Below, piece after piece: positions 24,443 through 33,305 of a stretch of DNA of 42,725 nucleotides; positions within the stretch are counted from its first letter, which is position 1, and every line of letters starts with the position of its first letter. The DNA comes from an uncultured Bacteroidales bacterium (GTDB taxonomy: Bacteria; Bacteroidota; Bacteroidia; Bacteroidales; Paludibacteraceae). The notes under the pieces were generated by a model, which ran no database searches, was not told where the DNA came from, and worked only from the letters and a program-made list of their open reading frames with translations. Location of the stretch: assembly GCA_900319645.1 (NCBI GenBank), contig ONPG01000019.1, positions 1 through 42,725 on the forward strand, written 5' to 3'. A program made the translations under genes and the position numbers.

Positions 24443-26881
24443 ATGAAAAAGACTATCATCCTGCTTGCATTAGCAATGACTGCGCTTAGTGCCTACGCGC
24501 AGACTTATCTGATAGAAGCACTCAAACCCACGGAAGAGAACCGTATCAGTATCATCTCCTCCAAAGTGGGCTTGAATGATTTTGACGCACAGCGTATTGC
24601 GCATATCTACCATGTCAATACCACACTCGTCATCAAAGGAGCGGGTCACGGACTCATCGGCTCCGATGACCATGGCTATGTGACCTACAGTCTGAAGGGT
24701 GCGTACTCCAAACTCACCTTCTGGCTCGGTCCTACACGTCGCGCCGGAGGACTCACTGCAAAATCGCTGCTCACTATTACCGCCGACGGCAGACGAGTCT
24801 TCGACAAGCCTGTCTTCCAACACGACCCGCCACAGTTCGTCACGATTGATGTCAAGGGCGTGGACGAGTTGAAGATGAAGGCACTCGTAGGCGAATTGGA
24901 TATCGCGCTTGCCTATGCGCAACTCTGGAAAGAGGGAGCGAATATAGTACAACCTAAACTGCCTGTCTCCTATCCGCAAGGCAAACTCAAACTCGTGGAC
25001 CAACTTATCCCGTACTATACCAACGGGCAAATCAATCCTATCCAACCGAAAGACAAAGCACCTGACTCACTCGAGGAATATCCGAATACGGAGGAGAGCA
25101 TCAGCATGTGCCGCCACGAGTTCAACAGCGGGCTCCAATTCACCTCGGACCAGAAACTAATCGGCAACCCCTCCTACTATTCCTATTTCTGGCTGGGCAA
25201 ACGCTACGAGAAACTGTCCTTTATCGTCGGTCCACGGGACAACCAGAGTTCCAACACCTCCGCCTGGCTCGTCATCTACGGAGACAAGAAAAAGATTCTC
25301 TATGAGGAAATAGTCCGCCAGACCGACCTGCCGAGACAAGTCGTCGTCGATGTATCCGGACAGGAAGCTATCGCTTTCTCCTGCGAACTGCGTTCAAGCG
25401 ACTTCCTCGGCTCTATCACCTTCGGAGCAGTGGATATATACGCTTATCCCAAGGGCGACACCTCCGTACCGCAGGAGGGATTGGCTAATATCAATAAAGG
25501 ACAGGTCGCTAAACTCAAATCGCCGGCATCTCTTATGACCAATATCCTGCCGTACTCCGTAAGAGGCGTGGCGAAAGCCAAGAACACCCTCTTCACCGGC
25601 GAGTCGTCCTATATCACCTTCTCTATGGGTGGAGAGAAGTTCTCCGAAGGACTTATCCTTGCCTCGGGAGCTACCTTCTTCGACGATAATATCGACGCGT
25701 ACGCCACCTTCGACCTCGCAGGAGAATTTGACTATATCTCTTTCTATGCCGGTATGCTGACCAACAGGCGCGTGCTTGAAGACGACAGACTCCGTATCTA
25801 TGCAGACGATAAACTCATCTTTGACACAGTTATCCATTGCACAGAGCCTAACAAGTACTTCGAGGTGCCTGTCAACAAATGCCGCTCGCTTCGGTTCGCT
25901 AAACCCGGTAACAAGAAACAAAAACAATGTTTCATCGGTGTGGGAGATATAGCTCTCTACCGCGGCAAACCGGTCAAGAACGACCTCTTCTATCATGAAT
26001 ATCCTGACTTCCCGGAGGAAGCAGACCTCATTGACCTCTGCCAGCGACCGTATTTCCACTACGTGGGACGGTATCTCTCCTCACTCACCAACTTCGATTT
26101 CAACGACTGCTTCAAACCCGGCGGCACCAAACGGGACTGCTTCAATATGAAAGACGGTTCTCAAATCTGCAAAGGCGTCATGCTTGAAGCTAATGTACCA
26201 TTGGCGTTGGAGGACATCACCATGACCGATGCGGCTATCATGTTCCTCGTTGGAGCGGGAAGTGCTCTCACACAAAGCGATTTCGCTGCCTATTCAGGGA
26301 CGTCGGCCGGTGGTGGTCTCACAGGCGATTTGGCTATACTCAGGCTCATGAATCCTAAAAACAACGGACAAGCTTCTGTCGTAGCCTTCAATCCGTATGG
26401 ACAGTATCAGACCTGCACCTTCTCTATCGCCAACAAAGCGGAGTACTGGGACGAAGTGGATAAACTCGTTAATCTGGGCGAACGCAAAGACCATCCGTTC
26501 CGCCTCAATATCATCGCTGACCAACAGCTGGTGAAACAGATTGATGTATATAACCTTATGGAGCCGCAGACCTTTACCGTACCTATTCATAACTGCCACT
26601 CGCTCGTCTTCTGGCTCGAAGATGGTCCTACACGTTCCGGTCAGTTCGTGCTCTACGACATGACGGTGAGCAAGAAACCCTATATGCCCACCAAACAATG
26701 CTGGGAGGTGACGTTCACGCAAGACGGCGCAGCGCAGACCGTCTATGGCTGGCTCACCGAGCAGGAACTATTGGAAAACATCGCAGAGATGCGTGCCGAC
26801 CCCACGGTCAGCAACATCTCCTACCGCCCCGCCAAGGCGAACGACCGCAACGGATGCGAGGTACTGTTTGACCAGCGATAA
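24443..26881 (+). CDS. Secreted protein with NPCBM-like repeats
   Basis: 812 residues with a signal peptide (MKKTIILLALAMTALSAYAQ). The mature part holds about four copies of a beta-sandwich-like unit, each with a pattern like YVTYSLKGAYSKLTFWLGP ... LTITADGRRVFDKPV ... VTIDVKGVDELKM (about residues 60-160, 225-345, 390-515, 590-725). This resembles the NPCBM carbohydrate-binding module, but I can only judge by pattern. No catalytic domain and no clear type IX C-terminal signal are visible; the final ~70 residues (WEVTFTQDGAAQTVYGWLTE) differ from the repeats. It may bind glycans at the cell surface or in the periplasm. A strong terminator follows. Confidence 0.7.
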   Translation: MKKTIILLALAMTALSAYAQTYLIEALKPTEENRISIISSKVGLNDFDAQRIAHIYHVNTTLVIKGAGHGLIGSDDHGYVTYSLKGAYSKLTFWLGPTRRAGGLTAKSLLTITADGRRVFDKPVFQHDPPQFVTIDVKGVDELKMKALVGELDIALAYAQLWKEGANIVQPKLPVSYPQGKLKLVDQLIPYYTNGQINPIQPKDKAPDSLEEYPNTEESISMCRHEFNSGLQFTSDQKLIGNPSYYSYFWLGKRYEKLSFIVGPRDNQSSNTSAWLVIYGDKKKILYEEIVRQTDLPRQVVVDVSGQEAIAFSCELRSSDFLGSITFGAVDIYAYPKGDTSVPQEGLANINKGQVAKLKSPASLMTNILPYSVRGVAKAKNTLFTGESSYITFSMGGEKFSEGLILASGATFFDDNIDAYATFDLAGEFDYISFYAGMLTNRRVLEDDRLRIYADDKLIFDTVIHCTEPNKYFEVPVNKCRSLRFAKPGNKKQKQCFIGVGDIALYRGKPVKNDLFYHEYPDFPEEADLIDLCQRPYFHYVGRYLSSLTNFDFNDCFKPGGTKRDCFNMKDGSQICKGVMLEANVPLALEDITMTDAAIMFLVGAGSALTQSDFAAYSGTSAGGGLTGDLAILRLMNPKNNGQASVVAFNPYGQYQTCTFSIANKAEYWDEVDKLVNLGERKDHPFRLNIIADQQLVKQIDVYNLMEPQTFTVPIHNCHSLVFWLEDGPTRSGQFVLYDMTVSKKPYMPTKQCWEVTFTQDGAAQTVYGWLTEQELLENIAEMRADPTVSNISYRPAKANDRNGCEVLFDQR

Positions 26882-26900
26882 AATAGGATATATTGCATAC

Positions 26901-26932
26901 AAAATGGCGACTCATCTGAGCCGCCATTTTTA
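26901..26932 (+). terminator. Bidirectional terminator between convergent genes
   Basis: AAAATGGCG-A-CTC, loop ATCT, GAG-C-CGCCATTTTTAT: 9-bp outer and 3-bp inner stem with a T-run on the plus strand; the A-rich left flank gives T residues for the minus-strand transcript of the sdh operon as well. Confidence 0.9.
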
Positions 26933-26937
26933 TATAC

Positions 26938-26957
26938 ATCAGCCAAGCTTGGCTGAT
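26938..26957. other. Perfect 20-bp palindrome at the sdhB stop codon
   Basis: ATCAGCCAAGCTTGGCTGAT is fully self-complementary and its last base is the first base of the sdhB stop codon complement. As RNA on the minus strand it forms a hairpin just after the stop, before the terminator at 26932-26901. It may protect the 3' end of the sdh transcript. Confidence 0.6.
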
Positions 26958-27712
26958 TAATCCTTGAACTTGGCTGCAAGGAACTCGCGGTTGAGACGGG
27001 CGATGTTCGCCAGCGAAACGGATTTCGGGCACTCGGCAGCACACGCGCCGGTGTTGGTACAGTTACCGAAACCGAGTTCGTCCATCTTAGCTACCATCGC
27101 TTTGGCACGCGCCGCAGCCTCCACCTTGCCTTGCGGCAGGAGAGCGAGCTGGCTGACCTTGGCGGAAACGAAGAGCATCGCCGAGCCGTTCTTGCAGGCA
27201 GCAGCACAAGCGCCGCAACCGATACAAGACGCTGCGTCCATAGCCTCGTCAGCTACCGGCTTCGGGATAGGTATTGCGTTCGCGTCGGGTACTCCGCCGG
27301 TGTTGACGGAAACGAAACCGCCCGCCTGCATAATCTTGTCGTACGCGCCACGATCGACCATCAGGTCTTTGATTACCGGGAACGCACGGCTACGCCACGG
27401 TTCTACGGTGATCGTCTCGCCGTTCTTGAACTTACGCATGTGCAGCTGGCAGGTGGTGATAGCTGAGTCTGGTCCGTGCGGGTGACCATTGACGTACATC
27501 GAGCACATACCGCAGATACCCTCACGGCAGTCGTGATCGTAGGTTACCGGGTCTTTGTGCTCCGCAACGAGTTGCTCGTTGAGAATGTCGATCATCTCCA
27601 GGAACGATGCGCCTTGGAAAACATGCTTCAGGTCATAAGTCTCGAAATGACCTTGTGCTTTAGGTCCTGCTTGTCTCCAAACACGAACCTTAATATCAAT
27701 ATACTGATCCAT
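26957..27712 (-). CDS. sdhB: Succinate dehydrogenase/fumarate reductase iron-sulfur subunit
   Basis: 251 residues. [2Fe-2S] ligands in CREGICGMC (Cys62, Cys67, Cys70) and Cys88; [4Fe-4S] and [3Fe-4S] sites in [11 protein letters not shown] and [13 protein letters not shown]. It passes electrons between the flavoprotein and the cytochrome b subunit at the membrane. In anaerobic Bacteroidales the complex works mainly as menaquinol:fumarate reductase in succinate formation; the direction cannot be read from the sequence. Last gene of the operon. Confidence 0.97.
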   Translation of the reverse strand: MDQYIDIKVRVWRQAGPKAQGHFETYDLKHVFQGASFLEMIDILNEQLVAEHKDPVTYDHDCREGICGMCSMYVNGHPHGPDSAITTCQLHMRKFKNGETITVEPWRSRAFPVIKDLMVDRGAYDKIMQAGGFVSVNTGGVPDANAIPIPKPVADEAMDAASCIGCGACAAACKNGSAMLFVSAKVSQLALLPQGKVEAAARAKAMVAKMDELGFGNCTNTGACAAECPKSVSLANIARLNREFLAAKFKD

Positions 27713-27718
27713 AAAAAT

Positions 27719-27752
27719 AATTTACGATTTGACGATTTACGATTTACGATTT
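27719..27752. repeat. 7-bp-period array between sdhA and sdhB
   Basis: ATTTACG, ATTTGACG, ATTTACG, ATTTACG, ATTTATAG units. On the minus strand the array encodes the last two sdhA residues (Lys-Ser) and its TAA stop (27744-27746). Confidence 0.85.
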
Positions 27753-30026
27753 ATAGTTACGGGTCTTTCTCTCAGTAAACTCGTAGTCAAGCGGCTCTTT
27801 GATGAGTTCGGGTTCGGAGTCTTCGCCGGTGTATTTCCAGCATCCGACATACGAGAACTTGTCGTCCTGACGAAGTGCCTCGCCTTCGGGTGTCTGGTAT
27901 TCCTCGCGGAAGTGACCACCGCAGCTCTCCTCACGATGGAGGGCATCCACTGCCATCAGACGGCCAATCTCGATGAAGTCCGCCAGACGGAGGGCTTTCT
28001 CCAGCTCGTTGTTCAGGCTGTTCGCCTCACCCGGGATATAGACGTTGGTCCAGAACTCTTTCTTGATAGCGTCGATTTTCTTGATACCTTCCTTGAGGCC
28101 CTCAGCCGTACGACCCATTCCGACGAAGTCCCACATGATGAGACCCAGCTCTTTGTGGATCGAGTCAACCGAACGCTTGCCCTGGATAGACATCAGTTTA
28201 TTGATCTTGTCCTGAACAGCTTTCTCAGCCGCTGCGAACTCAGGCAGGTCAGTACTCATACGCGGTACGCCGATCTGGTCGCTCAGGTAGTTCTGGATGG
28301 TATAAGGCAGCACAAAATAGCCGTCTGCGAGACCCTGCATCAGCGCCGAAGCACCCAGACGGTTGGCGCCGTGGTCGGAGAAGTTAGCCTCGCCGATACA
28401 GAACAGACCCTTGACACTTGTCTGCAGCTCGTAGTCCACCCAGATACCGCCCATCGTATAGTGGATAGCCGGGAAGATCATCATCGGGTTCTCGTACGGG
28501 TTCTCATCGACGATCTTCTCGTACATCTGGAAGAGGTTGCCGTATTTCTGTGCCACTACGTCCTTGCCCAGACGCTGGATAGCGTCGCTGAAATCGAGGA
28601 ACACAGCCAGACCGGTGTTGTTCACGCCGTAGCCTTTGTCGCAACGCTCTTTGGCGGCACGCGAAGCCACGTCACGCGGAACGAGGTTTCCGAATGCCGG
28701 ATAGCGACGCTCCAAATAGTAATCGCGATCCTCTTCGGGGATATCGCGTCCCTTGATCTCGCCTGCCTGCAGACGTTTGGCGTCCTCCAGTTTCTTCGGA
28801 ACCCAGATACGTCCGTCGTTACGGAGCGACTCCGACATCAGTGTCAGCTTCGACTGGAAATCGCCGTGCTTCGGAATACAGGTCGGGTGGATCTGTGCAT
28901 AGCACGGGTTGGCGAAATAAGCGCCGTGGCGGTACATCTGCATAGCCGCCGAACCGTTACTTGCCATCGCGTTCGTGCTCAGGAAGAACGTGTTTCCGTA
29001 TCCGCCGGAACCCACTACTACTGCGTGCGCAAAGAAGCGCTCGATGCGGCCGGTAACCAGGTTGCGGGCGATGATACCACGGGCACGTTTCTCGCCGTTT
29101 TCGTCGGCGATCATCACAATATCCAGCATCTCATAGCGGGTGTACATCTTCACTTTGCCTTTGCCAATCTGGCGGCTCAAAGCGCTGTATGCGCCGAGCA
29201 GCAACTGCTGACCCGTCTGACCTTTTGCGTAGAACGTACGGCTCACCTGTGCGCCTCCGAACGAACGGTTGTCTAACAAACCGCCGTATTCGCGGGCGAA
29301 AGGAACACCTTGTGCCACACACTGGTCGATGATATTGTTACTTACCTCTGCCAGACGATAGACGTTCGCCTCGCGGGCACGGTAGTCACCACCTTTGATG
29401 GTATCATAGTAGAGACGATAAACACTATCGCCGTCGTTCTGGTAGTTCTTCGCTGCGTTGATACCGCCCTGTGCTGCAATCGAGTGCGCACGACGCGGAC
29501 TGTCCTGAATACAGAAGTTGAGCACGTTAAAGCCCATCTCTGCCAACGATGCAGCTGCACTCGCACCTGCCAGACCTGTTCCCACTACGATCACGTCCAG
29601 ACGGCGTTTGTTAGCCGGGTTGACGAGTTTCTGGTGATTCTTGTAGTTTGTCCATTTGAGCTCCAGCGGACCTGCGGGGATCTTCGCCATTTCCGGAGTG
29701 ATCACTTTCACGTTCTTCTCGCTCGGAGTAGCCATCACTTCCGCGGCAGCCGCAGCGGCTTTGCCGGATTTCTTGGCAGCATCAACTACCGCCTCCACAG
29801 CCTCTTTCACCTCGGCACGCTCAGCTACTTTCTCGGCGCGAGCCTGTACTTCAGCAGCTACTTCTTTCGCTTTCTCCGCCACAGCCTCAGCCACCTCGAC
29901 AGCCTTCTCTTTAGCGGCTTGTACTGCTTCCTGCACTTGCGGATCATTGGCTACTTGCTCTACTTTCTCTTTTACTACTTCGGCTGCTTTCTTTGCAGCA
30001 TCCAGTATATCTTCTTTCTTTGCCAT
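27744..30026 (-). CDS. sdhA: Succinate dehydrogenase/fumarate reductase flavoprotein with an added N-terminal helical domain
   Basis: 760 residues; usual Bacteroidales proteins have about 645-660. From residue 113 ([18 protein letters not shown]) on, it is a standard flavoprotein: FAD motif [20 protein letters not shown], covalent-FAD His181 in [17 protein letters not shown], substrate regions [16 protein letters not shown] and [33 protein letters not shown], and the closing [18 protein letters not shown]. Residues 1-112 are an extra segment rich in Ala, Lys, Glu and Val ([20 protein letters not shown] ...), predicted as one long amphipathic helix like LEA or apolipoprotein repeats. An ATG at the old start (29690, residue 113) could still give a short form. 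The last residues and stop come from a 7-bp array. Confidence 0.96.
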   Translation of the reverse strand: MAKKEDILDAAKKAAEVVKEKVEQVANDPQVQEAVQAAKEKAVEVAEAVAEKAKEVAAEVQARAEKVAERAEVKEAVEAVVDAAKKSGKAAAAAAEVMATPSEKNVKVITPEMAKIPAGPLELKWTNYKNHQKLVNPANKRRLDVIVVGTGLAGASAAASLAEMGFNVLNFCIQDSPRRAHSIAAQGGINAAKNYQNDGDSVYRLYYDTIKGGDYRAREANVYRLAEVSNNIIDQCVAQGVPFAREYGGLLDNRSFGGAQVSRTFYAKGQTGQQLLLGAYSALSRQIGKGKVKMYTRYEMLDIVMIADENGEKRARGIIARNLVTGRIERFFAHAVVVGSGGYGNTFFLSTNAMASNGSAAMQMYRHGAYFANPCYAQIHPTCIPKHGDFQSKLTLMSESLRNDGRIWVPKKLEDAKRLQAGEIKGRDIPEEDRDYYLERRYPAFGNLVPRDVASRAAKERCDKGYGVNNTGLAVFLDFSDAIQRLGKDVVAQKYGNLFQMYEKIVDENPYENPMMIFPAIHYTMGGIWVDYELQTSVKGLFCIGEANFSDHGANRLGASALMQGLADGYFVLPYTIQNYLSDQIGVPRMSTDLPEFAAAEKAVQDKINKLMSIQGKRSVDSIHKELGLIMWDFVGMGRTAEGLKEGIKKIDAIKKEFWTNVYIPGEANSLNNELEKALRLADFIEIGRLMAVDALHREESCGGHFREEYQTPEGEALRQDDKFSYVGCWKYTGEDSEPELIKEPLDYEFTERKTRNYKS

Positions 30027-30029
30027 AAG

Positions 30030-30066
30030 ACCATTTACGATTTAGTCATTTACGATTTACGATTTA
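30030..30066. repeat. 7-bp-period array between sdhC and sdhA
   Basis: CATTTACGATTTAG-type units: ATTTACG, ATTTAGTC, ATTTACG, ATTTACG, ATTTACA. The sdhC stop (TAA, 30064-30066) lies in the array. Same unit as at 27719-27752 and 37849-37908. Confidence 0.85.
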
Positions 30067-30753
30067 CAGCATCGCGATGCCCATTCCCAGATAATACAGC
30101 ACTACAACGGTGAACGGCAGTACAACGAGTGTAGCCATAACCGTGCTGATCACCTCTACGCGTTTCTGCCATTTGAGGTTGTTCAAACCCATAGAGGTCA
30201 TAGCCGAGCCCACACCGTGATTGAGGTGCAGCCACAGCACTACGAACCACAACAGATAGAGCACGCAATACACCTGACCCCATACCGGAGTGGTAAACAG
30301 TGCTTTCACATAAGCTGCTCCGTTCTGCGGATCAAACGCACCCGTCTCGATGCCCGACAGTTCTGCAAACTGCATCTTGAACCAGAAATTGTACAGGTGC
30401 AAGCACAGGAAACCGAGGATCACAAAGCCCAGCACGAGCATGTTCTCCGACTCCCAGGTCACGCCCTGTTTCTTGTCGGTTACCGCATAGCGGTCGTTTC
30501 CACGGGCAGCACGGTTTTGAGCTGTCAGATACAGACCGTAGCAGAAATGTACCAACACCAGAAACGCAATTCCGAGCGATCCGATGACGGCGTACCAGTT
30601 AGCGCCGAGGAAACGGCAAATGGCATTGTAAGCCTCTTCGCTGAACACCAGCGCAAGGTTCATGCAACCGTGAAACAGCAGGAAGAACACCAGCGCTGCT
30701 CCACTCAGAGCCATAACGAACTTACGGCCGATAGATGAATCTTTTAACCACAT
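30064..30753 (-). CDS. sdhC: Succinate dehydrogenase/fumarate reductase cytochrome b subunit
   Basis: 229 residues, five membrane helices, of the B-type single-subunit cytochrome b (FrdC/SdhC of Bacteroides, Wolinella and Bacillus type). It begins MWLKDSSIGRKFVMALSGAAL and has the membrane His residues FFLLFHGCMNL, VLVHFCYGLYL, CLHLYNFWF and VVLWLHLNHGVGSAM, candidates for the two heme ligands pairs. It anchors SdhA/SdhB and exchanges electrons with menaquinone. First gene of the operon, with a ~175-base leader after a strong promoter. Confidence 0.95.
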   Translation of the reverse strand: MWLKDSSIGRKFVMALSGAALVFFLLFHGCMNLALVFSEEAYNAICRFLGANWYAVIGSLGIAFLVLVHFCYGLYLTAQNRAARGNDRYAVTDKKQGVTWESENMLVLGFVILGFLCLHLYNFWFKMQFAELSGIETGAFDPQNGAAYVKALFTTPVWGQVYCVLYLLWFVVLWLHLNHGVGSAMTSMGLNNLKWQKRVEVISTVMATLVVLPFTVVVLYYLGMGIAML

Positions 30754-30931
30754 AAGATGTTTGTGTTTTTTTAGATAATTAATATTGTTTGTTTTATTGT
30801 TTGTTTCGGTCTTCAGAATGTGTTTTTCATTCGCTTCCGAATGTGCCTTTTATGCTCTTCTGCACGCGTTTTTCGTACGCTTTCGCACGTGTTAAAATAC
30901 GCGCACATGCACTTCGACACCAATTCGGCTG
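30754..30931 (-). promoter_or_regulatory. sdhCAB leader with two small hairpins
   Basis: The gap from the promoter to sdhC has no gene. Two similar tetraloop hairpins lie in it: 30874-30889 (CGTGCG-AAAG-CGTACG on the minus strand, one G-U pair) and 30828-30843 (CATTCG-GAAG-CGAATG, perfect 6-bp stem). Both have purine loops and are 46 bases apart. They may be a stabiliser or a regulatory site; no known riboswitch class is recognised. Confidence 0.4.
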
Positions 30932-30963
30932 CAAAGTTACAAAAAAGTTTTCACATGTGCAAA
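30932..30963 (-). promoter_or_regulatory. Bacteroidota promoter of sdhCAB
   Basis: Minus strand TTTG (30963-30960), 20 bases, TAACTTTG (30939-30932). The -33 continues TTTGCACATGTGAAAAC, almost the same as at the 18.3-kb divergent promoters. Confidence 0.85.
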
Positions 30964-31236
30964 TGCGCACGCATTTTTTTTGCGCTTGCGCGCATTTTTT
31001 CCGCACACACGCGCATTTTCCTTAAATTTGTCTTAAGATTGTTACTAAAAATAGCGTGATTGTAGCGTGATTCGCGGCTCGATACCGGGAAACAAACAAG
31101 AAACAAACACGCTCCAAAGAAATGTCCGGTTCCTGACAAACAAGTAACAAAACAATCAATTTTTCATCAAAACCGGACGTTTTTAGTGCCTCAAAACCAC
31201 AAAAATGCCGCATTTTCGCAAAAAATTGCATAAAAA

Positions 31237-31268
31237 TTTGCACATGTCAAAAAAAAGCAGTAATTTTG
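31237..31268 (+). promoter_or_regulatory. Bacteroidota promoter of rpmH
   Basis: TTTG (31237-31240), 20 bases ending AAAAAAAAGCAG, TAATTTTG (31261-31268). The -33 side reads TTTGCACATGTC. A leader of about 68 bases precedes the rpmH ATG. The rest of the 30964-31236 stretch is AT-rich with GCGCA-rich runs (30965-31020) and has no gene I can support. Confidence 0.85.
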
Positions 31269-31339
31269 CACGCTTTTTTCGTCGGAACAGGCGAACAAAG
31301 GCGCAATTTGAATATTTTCACACTAAAACCTATAAGACA

Positions 31340-31498
31340 ATGAAACGTACATTTCAACCTTCGCAGCGCAAGCGCCGCAACAAACACGGTTTCCTCGAGA
31401 GAATGGCTACCGCTAACGGTCGCCGCGTATTGGCTGCCCGCCGTGCTAAAGGTCGCAAGAAACTGACCGTAGCCGACGAGGGACGCCACAAGTTTTAA
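31340..31498 (+). CDS. rpmH: Ribosomal protein bL34
   Basis: 52 residues, [20 protein letters not shown] followed by [20 protein letters not shown]: the invariant bL34 sequence, a basic protein of the large subunit close to the exit tunnel region. ATG 31340 is chosen by family; the in-frame codon at 31205 lies before the promoter. In many bacteria rpmH is near dnaA or rnpA, which are not seen here. Its TAA stop is followed immediately by TTGACAA repeats, then a terminator. Confidence 0.97.
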   Translation: MKRTFQPSQRKRRNKHGFLERMATANGRRVLAARRAKGRKKLTVADEGRHKF

Positions 31499-31529
31499 TT
31501 GACAATTGACTATCGACAATTGACAAAAT

Positions 31530-31566
31530 AGGGAAAAGAGACTCGTCTCCTTTCCCTTGTTTTGCT
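31530..31566 (+). terminator. Terminator of rpmH
   Basis: AGGGAAA-A-GAGAC, loop TC, GTCTC-C-TTTCCCT followed by TGTTTTG. Twelve paired positions with one mismatch and a T-rich tail, 32 bases after the rpmH stop and just after a TTGACAA array (31499-31526). Confidence 0.8.
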
Positions 31567-31647
31567 AAATCCTTTCAACTTTCAAGATTTTCGCTTGCCG
31601 AAAATAATCGTTCGAGCGAAGCGGGATAAGAACTTTCAATTTACTAA

Positions 31648-31983
31648 ATGGAATCAACACGTCAACACAAGATCGCCCGTCTCATACAGAAAGACATGAG
31701 CGATATTCTTTTACGCTACGCGCGCACGCTGCATAGCACGCTCATATCCGTGAGCGAGGTACGCGTGTCGCCCGACCTCAGTATTGCACACATCTACGTC
31801 TCGATCTTCCCGCAGGACCGCGTCAAAGAGACGATGGCACTCATCGAAGAGAACACCCACAAGCTCCGTGGCGAACTCGGCACGCTCGAGCGTCATCAGC
31901 TGCGTGTCATCCCCGAGATCGCTTTCCACCTCGACGAGACCCTCGACCGGATGGAGCGCATAGACGAACTGCTCAAAAAATAA
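31648..31983 (+). CDS. rbfA: Ribosome-binding factor A
   Basis: 111 residues. RQHKIARLIQKDMSDILLRY, TLISVSEVRVSPDLSIAHIYVSIF and the ending PEIAFHLDETLDRMERIDELL are the RbfA signature (KH-like fold). It binds the 30S precursor and helps 16S rRNA 5'-end maturation, also in cold. It precedes the LolC/E-like gene, a common Bacteroidota pair. A TTAACAG/TTAACGT array starts at its stop codon (TAA 31981-31983). Confidence 0.95.
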   Translation: MESTRQHKIARLIQKDMSDILLRYARTLHSTLISVSEVRVSPDLSIAHIYVSIFPQDRVKETMALIEENTHKLRGELGTLERHQLRVIPEIAFHLDETLDRMERIDELLKK

Positions 31984-32043
31984 CAGCTTAACAATTTAAC
32001 AGCTTAACAATTTAACAGCTTAACGTCTTAACGTCTTAACGTC
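31981..32043. repeat. 7-bp-period array between rbfA and the permease gene
   Basis: TTAACAG/CTTAACA/ATTTAAC units followed by three ACGTCTT units (CTTAACGTCTTAACGTCTTA). The array begins with the rbfA stop codon and ends 18 bases before the GTG start of the next gene. Confidence 0.9.
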
Positions 32044-32061
32044 GCGCAGCGACCGCCCTTC

Positions 32062-33270
32062 GTGCGAAGCACCGAATCCTTCATAGCCTGGCGATACCTC
32101 TTCTCCAAGAAAGGGCACAACGCCATTAACATCGTCTCTGGCGTCTCCGCCGTGGCGGTGGCGGTGGTTACGGCGGCTATGATCTGCGTGCTCTCGGTGA
32201 TGAACGGTTTCGGCGCACTCGTCGAGCACATGTTCTCCGAGTTTGATGCCGAACTGCTGGTTCTGCCTGCCGAAGGCACTACGCTCCGCACGGACGCACC
32301 GGAGATAGCCGAACTCTATGCTCTGGACGGTATCGAAGCCGTCTCCGCCCAACTGGAGCAGACCGCACTCGTGCGATACAAAGACCATCAGACGCCGGCG
32401 CGTGTACTCGGAGTGGACAGCCTCTTCGCGCGCACAGCACACATCGACTCGATCATCACGGACGGCTACTACTCCGTCTATGACGGCGCCTTCGAACGGG
32501 CGGTGCTCGGACGCGGACTCGCCGCACAGATAGGTATCAACGCCCATTTCACAGGGGCGCTTCATCTCTACGCGCCCAACCGCACGGAACGCGTCAACCT
32601 CCTCCGCCCGGACAAGTCGCTCGTACACGAACACGCGTTCATTGCCGGTACGTTTGCCGTCAACCAGATGGAATACGACGACCAGCTCATGCTCGTCTCG
32701 CTCACTCTTGCCCAACGCCTCTTCGGCTACGACGACCACACCGTCTCCGCCCTGCGCATACAAACCAACGCCAAACACCTCAAACAGCGCATCGCGCAAA
32801 CCATCGGTCCCGAATACCGGGTCCTTGACCGCTACGAGCAACAATCGGATTTCTACCGCATCCTGCGTATCGAGAAACTGCTGACCTTCCTGCTCATGGT
32901 CTTTATCCTACTCATCGCAGGATTCAACCTCATCGGTTCGCTCTCGATGCTTATTCTGGACAAACGCGACGACATCCGTATCCTCTCCCATCTCGGAGCG
33001 GACGAGTCCCTCATCCGCCGCATTTTCCGGACGGAAGGCTGGCTGATCTCGTCACTCGGCGCACTCGCCGGACTTGTGCTCGGCACGCTCCTCTGTCTCG
33101 GTCAGCAGCACTTCGGATGGCTCAAACTGGGCAACGGAAGTGATTATGTGATCTCCGCTTATCCGGTGGTAGTACAGCCTGCCGACATCCTCATCGTCGC
33201 ACTCATCGTCCTCGTCCTCGGGTTCCTCACTGCCTGGTATCCCACAAGGAAACTGAAAATTGAAAATTGA
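32062..33270 (+). CDS. LolC/LolE-like ABC transporter permease
   Basis: 402 residues, FtsX-like permease with an N-terminal membrane helix (HNAINIVSGVSAVAVAVVTA), a large periplasmic MacB-like domain (~50-265) and three C-terminal helices (LTFLLMVFILLIAGFNLIGS, WLISSLGALAGLVLGTLLCL, PADILIVALIVLVLGFLTAW). FIAWRYLFSKKGHNAINIVS is the classical start of the lipoprotein-releasing LolC/E group, which extracts lipoproteins from the inner membrane; the ATPase LolD is not in this window. The start is GTG 32062, as the frame has a stop at 32029 and no ATG. The end LKIEN and its TGA stop are made by AAAATTG repeats. Confidence 0.9.
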   Translation: MRSTESFIAWRYLFSKKGHNAINIVSGVSAVAVAVVTAAMICVLSVMNGFGALVEHMFSEFDAELLVLPAEGTTLRTDAPEIAELYALDGIEAVSAQLEQTALVRYKDHQTPARVLGVDSLFARTAHIDSIITDGYYSVYDGAFERAVLGRGLAAQIGINAHFTGALHLYAPNRTERVNLLRPDKSLVHEHAFIAGTFAVNQMEYDDQLMLVSLTLAQRLFGYDDHTVSALRIQTNAKHLKQRIAQTIGPEYRVLDRYEQQSDFYRILRIEKLLTFLLMVFILLIAGFNLIGSLSMLILDKRDDIRILSHLGADESLIRRIFRTEGWLISSLGALAGLVLGTLLCLGQQHFGWLKLGNGSDYVISAYPVVVQPADILIVALIVLVLGFLTAWYPTRKLKIEN

Positions 33271-33300
33271 AAATTGAAAGGAGTTATTAAATTGAAAATT
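33250..33300. repeat. AAAATTG array at the end of the permease gene
   Basis: Four tandem GAAAATT units (33254-33279), then GAGTTATTAAATT and two more. It codes for the last residues and the stop of the permease and reaches to six bases before the lipoprotein gene. Confidence 0.9.
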
Positions 33301-33305
33301 GAAAG

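Noticed and set aside
27729-29276. 515-codon open frame on the plus strand
   Set aside because: It lies fully antisense to sdhA, whose protein is highly conserved; composition is His/Val/Leu-rich as expected from a mirrored frame, and no family pattern is seen.
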